DNA from: Candidatus Ozemobacteraceae bacterium
GTDB lineage: Bacteria; Muiribacteriota; Ozemobacteria; Ozemobacterales; Ozemobacteraceae
Assembly (NCBI GenBank): GCA_035373905.1
Contig: DAOSOK010000002.1
Coordinates: 124,001-188,000, forward strand
DNA: 64,000 bases
Direction: 5' to 3'
Shown: positions 59,279-64,000 of the stretch, one piece after another
Layout of the letters: each line of letters opens with the position of its first letter
Numbering within the stretch: position 1 is the stretch's first letter
Notes under the pieces: model-generated
What the model was told of the DNA's origin: nothing
Databases searched by the model: none
Seen by the model: only the letters and a program-made list of their open reading frames with translations
Made by a program: the position numbers and the translations under genes

Positions 59279-60466
59279 ATGCCCCGGGCTTACATGCGGA
59301 TTCACCGTGGAATCACCATCCTGCTCGTTCTCCTTGCGGCTCTTCTGATCCGCCCGGCCCTGGCGAGCAGGGAGTGTCCGGCGTGCGGAAAGTCGTTCGA
59401 CGACGGGGTGAACTTCTGCCCGTTCGACGGGGGAAAACTCGAGCAGAGCCCTCGGGGCGAGCGGGGAACCCTCATCGTGCGCGTGACGCCGCCGGAAGCG
59501 ACGATGCTGATCGACGGTCTTCCCCGCGGCACGGGGCCGGAACTCCGGTTCGAGATTCCCGCCGGAGAGCACCGCCTCGAGGCGGCAGCTCCCGGTTTCG
59601 CCTCCCAGAAGCTCAGCTTCAGCGTCGCATCCGGCCAGGAACAGCGACTGACGCTGGAACTCGCCCCTGTCACCCAGATGCCCGCTTCGACGCCGGCCGC
59701 GGCCCCCGCGAACGGCCGCCCCAGGGGGGAAATGGTCGAGGTCAAGGGCGGTGTCTACATGCTTGGCAACGAGCGCGGCAACCCGGACGAACGGCCTCTG
59801 CGGAAGATCAAGAGCCCGGGGTTCTGGATCGACAAATACGAAGTGACCTGCGCCGAATACCTCCGCTTCATCGATGCGATCAAACGTGAAGGACACAAGT
59901 GGTGCCATCCTTCCGAGCCCATGCAGAAAGATCATATACCATACCATACATATACCTGGGCGCTGCGGTTCAGCTGGCTCGGGGGGCGACCCCCGGCCGG
60001 AATGGAGGAGTGCCCGGTCGTCCTCGTCGACTGGTACGACGCCTGGGCGTATGCGAAGTGGGCCGGCAAACGACTCCCGACCGAAGACGAGTGGGAGATC
60101 GCGGCGGGCGGCGGTGACGGCCGCGAATACCCGTGGGGGAGCAGTTTTCGCGTCGAAAACGTGAATATAGGCGGGTATCCGGTGAAGGTGGGGAGCTTCC
60201 CGGACGGCGCCTCGCCGTGGGGGGCCCTCGACATGGCTGGCAACGTGGCCGAGTGGACGGTGACCGCCTACGAACCCGACGCCCGCGACGGCCGCGATTT
60301 CAACGGCCATTTCGGCCAGCCGATCATCCGCGGCGGCTCGTGGGACGATGAATCGAAAGGGTGCCGGGTCAGCGCCCGCGACGTGCATCGGACGCCCTTC
60401 TACCGCAGCACCACCGTCGGGTTCCGGTGCGTGCGCGATACGCCGCCTCCAGATGCGAAACCCTGA
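59279..60466 (+). CDS. SUMF1/FGE-fold protein with zinc ribbon and PEGA domain
   Basis: 395 residues. A signal peptide or anchor (GITILLVLLAALLIRPALA) is followed by a zinc ribbon (CPACG, CPFDG), a PEGA domain (LIVRVTPPEATMLIDGLPRG, GEHRLEAAAPGF), an Ala/Pro linker, and a formylglycine-generating-enzyme fold (GGVYMLGN, WIDKYEVTCAEYLRF, RLPTEDEWEIAA, DMAGNVAEWT, IIRGGSWDD, GFRCVRD). In true FGE the segment after GGS contains catalytic Cys; here it is WDDESKG, so it should not make formylglycine. It is likely a binding or other enzyme of the superfamily outside the cytoplasm. Confidence 0.85.
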   Translation: MPRAYMRIHRGITILLVLLAALLIRPALASRECPACGKSFDDGVNFCPFDGGKLEQSPRGERGTLIVRVTPPEATMLIDGLPRGTGPELRFEIPAGEHRLEAAAPGFASQKLSFSVASGQEQRLTLELAPVTQMPASTPAAAPANGRPRGEMVEVKGGVYMLGNERGNPDERPLRKIKSPGFWIDKYEVTCAEYLRFIDAIKREGHKWCHPSEPMQKDHIPYHTYTWALRFSWLGGRPPAGMEECPVVLVDWYDAWAYAKWAGKRLPTEDEWEIAAGGGDGREYPWGSSFRVENVNIGGYPVKVGSFPDGASPWGALDMAGNVAEWTVTAYEPDARDGRDFNGHFGQPIIRGGSWDDESKGCRVSARDVHRTPFYRSTTVGFRCVRDTPPPDAKP

Positions 60467-61415
60467 CCACCCCGACCGGGCAGGACCGCGCGCGAAGAGA
60501 AAAACCTCCTCGGAACCGTGGCCGAACGGGCTGCGGGTGGGGTTCCATCTCTCGATCGCTTCTGGCCCTGAAACCCTATTCGAGCGGTACCGGGTCCGCG
60601 GATGCACGACGCTCCAGATATTCACGTCGAGCCCGAGAGTCTGGGAACTGCGCCCCTGGTCTGACGAGATGGTCGAACGGTTTCATGCCGCCCGCGCGGC
60701 CGCCGGTTCCCCGCCGTTGATCGTCCATGCGCGGTATCTCGCGAACCTCGCCTCCGCCAACCCCGATGTCCGGCGAAAATCCGTCGAGGTTCTGCGGTTC
60801 GAATACCGGATGGCGGCGCGGTGCGGGGCCGATTTCGTCGTCGTCCACATGGGCAGCAATCCCGATCGCGAGGACGGCTTGAGCCACATGAAAGCCGGAC
60901 TCCATGCCGCTCTCGACGGAGTGGCGGCCGATTCGCCCCTGCTTCTGCTCGAGAACACCGCCGGGGAACGGAACGATCTCGGCGCCGACCTTGCCGAGAT
61001 CGCCGGCGTTCGCGACGAGATGCCGTTCCCGACGGGCGTCTGCATCGACACCTGCCATGCGTTCCAGGCCGGCTACGATCTTCGCGAGGTGGCGGAACGC
61101 GACCGGCTCGAACGCGACGCAGCCCGCCTGTTCGGCCCCGACGGCGTCAGGGTGGTCCATCTGAACGACTCGATGAAGCCCTTCGGAGCGCATCACGACA
61201 GGCACGAGAACATCGGCGGCGGGGTGATCGGCGCAGAAAACCTCGCCGAACTCCTGCTGCGGCCGGGTTTCACCGGCCGCCCCGTCATCATGGAAACCCC
61301 CCAAGCCGGCAACGAAGACCCCGCCGATGACCTCAAAAACCTCGCCACCCTTCGCACGGCGTTGAAAGCCTGTGCGAAACGCGCCTTCCGCCCCAAAGAC
61401 GCTCCGTTGGCATAA
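60453..61415 (+). CDS. nfo: Endonuclease IV (AP endonuclease)
   Basis: 320 residues. The zinc-binding motifs are IVHARYLANLAS, VVVHMGSNPDRE, LLENTAGERNDLG, CIDTCHAFQAGYD, VHLNDSMKPFGAHHDRHENI and MET near the end, complete for the TIM-barrel Nfo family, which cuts abasic sites in DNA. The start at 60453 overlaps the end of the SUMF1-fold gene by 14 bp. The N-terminal ~20 residues are polar and not conserved. Confidence 0.9.
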   Translation: MRNPDHPDRAGPRAKRKTSSEPWPNGLRVGFHLSIASGPETLFERYRVRGCTTLQIFTSSPRVWELRPWSDEMVERFHAARAAAGSPPLIVHARYLANLASANPDVRRKSVEVLRFEYRMAARCGADFVVVHMGSNPDREDGLSHMKAGLHAALDGVAADSPLLLLENTAGERNDLGADLAEIAGVRDEMPFPTGVCIDTCHAFQAGYDLREVAERDRLERDAARLFGPDGVRVVHLNDSMKPFGAHHDRHENIGGGVIGAENLAELLLRPGFTGRPVIMETPQAGNEDPADDLKNLATLRTALKACAKRAFRPKDAPLA

Positions 61416-61523
61416 GGCTCTGGTTGAAGCAATCCATCCCCAGTTGAGGGGAGACCTGCGGTATCTTCGGATTGACTACTCGTCGCAAACGTACCACGAC
61501 ACTCATCCCGTATACTCGCATAC

Positions 61524-61592
61524 TCGATGCCGTTCGTGCTGAGCTTGTCGAAGCACAAAAGCTCTCGCCCTTCGACAAGCTCAGGGCGAACG
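61524..61592. repeat. Dispersed REP-like inverted repeat, copy 4
   Basis: Two facing half-units: CGTTCGTGCTGAGCTTGTCG then CCCTTCGACAAGCTCAGGGCG. This is the best-preserved copy and the inverse orientation of the copy at 3268. Confidence 0.88.
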
Positions 61593-61681
61593 GCTGTGTC
61601 ATGTCAGGTCGTATACGATATATTTCGAATGCGATAATTGTCGCCTCATATATGAGACGAGTATGATTCTCCGAACGGATC

Positions 61682-61749
61682 CCGCAACAGCAAGCACAGG
61701 CACAAAGGAAAAACGAACGCTTCCTTTGTGCCTGTGCCTGCTGTTGCGG
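61682..61749. terminator. Very long hairpin after ackA
   Basis: A 29-bp stem with one mismatch (61682-61710 with 61721-61749, loop of 10). It lies 16 bp after the ackA stop. There is no T-run, so it may be an mRNA 3'-end stabiliser, a transcription barrier or a mobile-element remnant rather than a standard terminator. Confidence 0.7.
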
Positions 61750-61765
61750 CGAACCCGGGAACTCT

Positions 61766-62974
61766 TCAGCGCTTCGAGACGATTTCGAGGGTGTCTTCGG
61801 CGATGACGAGTTCTTCGTTCGTCGGGATGACGAGGTTGCGGACCTTCGCGTTCGGCGTCGCGATGTCGCCCTCGGCGCCGCGCCAGGTCTTGTCGTTCAC
61901 GACCGGGTCGATCTCGATGCCGAGCCAGCCCAGTTCCTTGCAGACGATGCTGCGCACGATCGGGCTGTTCTCGCCGACGCCGGCTGTCCAGACGAGCGCA
62001 TCGCAGCCGTTGAGCACCGCTATATATGCACCGATATATTTCTTGATGCGGTGCGAGTAAACGTCGAGCGCCAGGTTCGCGCGCTCGCTGCGGGTTGGCC
62101 ACCCCTCCTCGAGGTCGCGCAGGTCGCTTGACTCGGCGCTGATGCCGAGCACGCCCGAGTGTTTGTTGAGCAGGTTGTCGACCTCGTGCGGGGTCAGTTC
62201 ATACCGCTTCATGATGTGGAGCATGACCGCCGGGTCGATGTCGCCGGAGCGGGTTCCCATGATCAGGCCTTCCAGCGGCGTGTGGCCCATCGACGTCTCG
62301 ACCGACTTGCCCTTGTCGATGGCGCACATCGAACAGCCGTTCCCGAGGTGGATGGTGATCAGCTTCAGTTCCTCGAGGGGGCGTTTGAGCAGTTCGGCGG
62401 CGCGGCGGGAGACGAACCGGTGGCTCGTGCCGTGGAAGCCGTATCGGCGGATGCGTTCCTTCTCGTAGAAGCTGTAGGGGATGCCGTACAGGAAGGCTTC
62501 CGGTTTCATCGTCTGATGGAACGCGGTGTCGAAGACGCCGACCTGCTTCAGGCTGGGCAGAATTTCAGAGACCGCTTCCACGCCCTTGAGGTTCGGCGGG
62601 TTGTGAAGCGGCGCGAAGACGATGCAGTCGCGGACGGCCTGGAGAACGTCGTCGGTCAGGAGTACGCTGCTGGCGAACTTGTCGCCGCCGTGGACGACGC
62701 GGTGTCCGACGGCTTCGATCTCGTTCAGCGACGTGACGACGCCGTTGTCGGCGCTGATCAGCAGGTCGAACACCTTCCGGATGCCGTCCTTGTGGTCGAG
62801 GATCTCGGTATTGATCGTGACCTTGGGGCCGTTGTCGCCCTTGCGGTGGACGATGTTCGAGCCGGCGATGCCGATGCGCTGCACGAGGCCCTTCGCCATG
62901 ACGCTCTTGTCGGCCATGTCGAACAGCTGATACTTGAGGGAGGAGGAACCGCAGTTGAGTACAAGAATTTTCAT
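61766..62974 (-). CDS. ackA: Acetate kinase
   Basis: 402 residues. Motifs: VLNCGSSSLKYQLFDM at the start, GHRVVHGGDKF, FDTAFHQTM, YGFHGTSHRFVS, ITIHLGNGCSM, MGTRSGDIDP and WTAGVGENSPIV. It makes ATP and acetate from acetyl phosphate. A phosphotransacetylase is not visible. It lies 7 bp after the dehydrogenase gene, so the two are cotranscribed. An AT island (62021-62041) encodes KKYIGAYIAV. Confidence 0.95.
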   Translation of the reverse strand: MKILVLNCGSSSLKYQLFDMADKSVMAKGLVQRIGIAGSNIVHRKGDNGPKVTINTEILDHKDGIRKVFDLLISADNGVVTSLNEIEAVGHRVVHGGDKFASSVLLTDDVLQAVRDCIVFAPLHNPPNLKGVEAVSEILPSLKQVGVFDTAFHQTMKPEAFLYGIPYSFYEKERIRRYGFHGTSHRFVSRRAAELLKRPLEELKLITIHLGNGCSMCAIDKGKSVETSMGHTPLEGLIMGTRSGDIDPAVMLHIMKRYELTPHEVDNLLNKHSGVLGISAESSDLRDLEEGWPTRSERANLALDVYSHRIKKYIGAYIAVLNGCDALVWTAGVGENSPIVRSIVCKELGWLGIEIDPVVNDKTWRGAEGDIATPNAKVRNLVIPTNEELVIAEDTLEIVSKR

Positions 62975-62981
62975 TCGTTCG

Positions 62982-63908
62982 TCACCTCTGGGAAATGGCG
63001 CCGGGAGCGCTCAGTTCGCGAATGGACAGACCGCTGCCCTCGATGCGCCGGCCGTCGGGGCCGTAGCGGTAGAAGCCGCGGCCGCTTTTGATCCCGTAGA
63101 GGCCCGCGCGGACCATCTTGCGGATCAGCTTGCTGGGCAGATACGCGTTGTCATTGGTCTCGTGGTGCAAACTTTCCATCCAGGAAAGGAGGGAGTCGAC
63201 GCCCATCTGGTCGGCGAGGGCGAAGGGGCCCATGTTGAGCCCGAAGCCGAGCTTCATCGCGTTGTCGATATCCGCGCAGCTGGCGATGCCTTCGTTGAGC
63301 ACCTTTGCCGCCTGGTTCAGCATGGGCAGGAAGACGCGGGTCGTGACGAGGCCGGGATACTCGTAGACCTGGATGACGGTCTTGTCGAGCATCTTCGCGA
63401 AACGTTTCGCGTTCTCGAGAGCGGCGTCGCTGGTCTGTGTGCCGCGAGAGACTTCGACGACGGGGGTCTTGCGGACGGGATTGAGGAAGTGCATGCCGAT
63501 CAGCCGCTCGGGGTGCTTCATGCCCGCCGCCGTGTCGGTGACGGTGATCGTCGCCGAATTCGTGATCAGGAGCGTCTCGACCGGGCAGATGGCGTCGAGC
63601 TTGGAAAACAACTGGCGTTTGCCTTCGAGCCCCTCCGGGATCGTTTCGATGACGTGGCTTGCTTTCGCCGCCTCCTTCAGATCCGTCGAGGTGCGGATGC
63701 GATTCAGAATCGACTTCTTCTCGCCCTCGGTAAGCCCCCAGCGGGCGATTTCGGAATCGAGCGCCTGCGTGATCCTGACCAGGCTGTCCTCGAGCTTGTC
63801 CGCCGCCTCATCGATCAGCACGACGTCGCAGCCGGACATCGCAACGGCCTGCGCCAGTCCCTGTCCGACAGGGCCGACGCCGAACACCACGACCAGTTTC
63901 TGACTCAT
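62982..63908 (-). CDS. 3-hydroxyacyl-CoA dehydrogenase (3-hydroxybutyryl-CoA type)
   Basis: 308 residues. Rossmann motif VVFGVGPVGQGLAQAV, then SHVIETIPEGLEGKRQLFSK, HFLNPVRKTPVVEVSRGTQT and the C-terminal GFGLNMGPFALADQMG, all of the short-chain 3HBDH (Hbd/PaaH) family. NAD-dependent interconversion of acetoacetyl-CoA and 3-hydroxybutyryl-CoA. It could feed or drain the PHA cycle. Two ATGs (63908, 63911) compete; AGGAG suits 63908 better, while 63911 overlaps the upstream stop. Confidence 0.9.
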   Translation of the reverse strand: MSQKLVVVFGVGPVGQGLAQAVAMSGCDVVLIDEAADKLEDSLVRITQALDSEIARWGLTEGEKKSILNRIRTSTDLKEAAKASHVIETIPEGLEGKRQLFSKLDAICPVETLLITNSATITVTDTAAGMKHPERLIGMHFLNPVRKTPVVEVSRGTQTSDAALENAKRFAKMLDKTVIQVYEYPGLVTTRVFLPMLNQAAKVLNEGIASCADIDNAMKLGFGLNMGPFALADQMGVDSLLSWMESLHHETNDNAYLPSKLIRKMVRAGLYGIKSGRGFYRYGPDGRRIEGSGLSIRELSAPGAISQR

Positions 63909-64000
63909 CATTCTTCTCCTGATGCGAGTAACCACTGTCTAACGACAGCCGGGCTGTACCCCGGCAAAAGCGACTCAATGTACCAGCCCTTCGAAGAGAA
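63908..64000 (-). CDS. C-terminal fragment of an upstream gene
   Basis: 30 codons open from the window edge to TGA at 63908-63910 (ends RQWLLASGEE), with the stop overlapping the ATG of the dehydrogenase. Too short to assign; the coupling to the next gene is the main support. Confidence 0.4.
   Translation of the reverse strand, partial: FSSKGWYIESLLPGYSPAVVRQWLLASGEE

Larger units (their letters stand above)
61416..61765. other. Intergenic region with repeat and long hairpin
   Basis: 350 bp between nfo and ackA (convergent). It contains REP-like copy 4 (61524-61592) and the long hairpin (61682-61749). A run TATACGATATATTTC (61612-61626) is AT-rich. No gene was found. Confidence 0.6.

Noticed and set aside
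1..64000. CRISPR array, rRNA or tRNA genes
   Set aside because: No regularly spaced repeats, no conserved rRNA segments and no T-loop/acceptor pairs were seen on either strand.

Overview
The window is about 64 kb of GC-rich DNA with dense, mostly short operons and many ATGA/GTGA stop-start overlaps. It looks like a chromosome of a Gram-negative bacterium: there is a FadL-type outer-membrane protein, a TPR/beta-barrel protein, a lipoprotein, prepilins and a MEP isoprenoid cluster. No rRNA, tRNA, CRISPR array, phage or intact transposase was seen. The mix of HEAT, TPR and zinc-ribbon proteins, Flp-type pilins, DUF1343, AmmeMemoRadiSam proteins and polyhydroxyalkanoate (PHA) genes suggests a deep-branching, little-studied phylum. 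Candidatus Riflebacteria/Ozemobacteria is a guess, not a demonstrated assignment.

Layout. 1-3187 (minus): nagZ, a HEAT protein, a small membrane protein and a truncated GAF-type sensor. 3457-7000 (plus): a zinc-ribbon/PD40 propeller protein, a PrsW-like protease and hflX. 6990-7971 (minus): two prepilins. 8172-12101 (plus): a secreted protein, a membrane-fused spermidine-synthase-like protein and another secreted protein. 12102-16048: an SH3 protein, three Flp-type pilin genes each behind a sigma-54-like promoter, and a toroid-repeat/DUF362 pair. 16321-24299 (minus): a beta-helix lipoprotein, a large TPR protein, Nudix, CheR, a zinc-ribbon protein and a GT-C-like membrane protein. 24812-29506 (minus): namZ (DUF1343) followed by three minor-pilin genes. 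29592-33157: a MEMO-family protein, a small membrane protein, a TPR/beta-barrel protein and a periplasmic protein.

33662-42015 (plus): an AccB-like protein lacking the biotin lysine, accC, then xseA-xseB-ispA-ispD-ispE-dxr-ispF (much of the MEP pathway) and a membrane coiled-coil protein. 42156-47482 (plus): a LysM protein, a SNF2/RapA-type helicase, a coiled-coil partner, a small membrane protein and a nitroreductase. 47575-54405 (minus): FadL, then a PHA gene region with two PHA synthases, two short PhaE-like subunits, three phasin-like genes and phaR. 54525-56929 (minus): an AmmeMemoRadiSam radical-SAM protein and an FMN/4Fe-4S membrane protein. 57006-61415 (plus): a HEAT+TPR protein, a SUMF1-fold protein and endonuclease IV. 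61766-64000 (minus): ackA, a 3-hydroxyacyl-CoA dehydrogenase and a gene fragment.

How it fits together. The PHA genes share promoters carrying the same GCAATGCA box and are probably a PhaR regulon. FadL, the hydroxyacyl-CoA dehydrogenase, AckA and AccC fit acyl-CoA/acetate metabolism feeding or draining that polymer. NagZ and NamZ could together trim peptidoglycan. The most unusual signals are the AccB-like protein without its biotin site, the sigma-54 boxes on all three Flp pilin genes, the PHA promoter architecture, a MITE-like element at 33338-33577, and short AT-rich rare-codon islands inside otherwise GC-rich genes.
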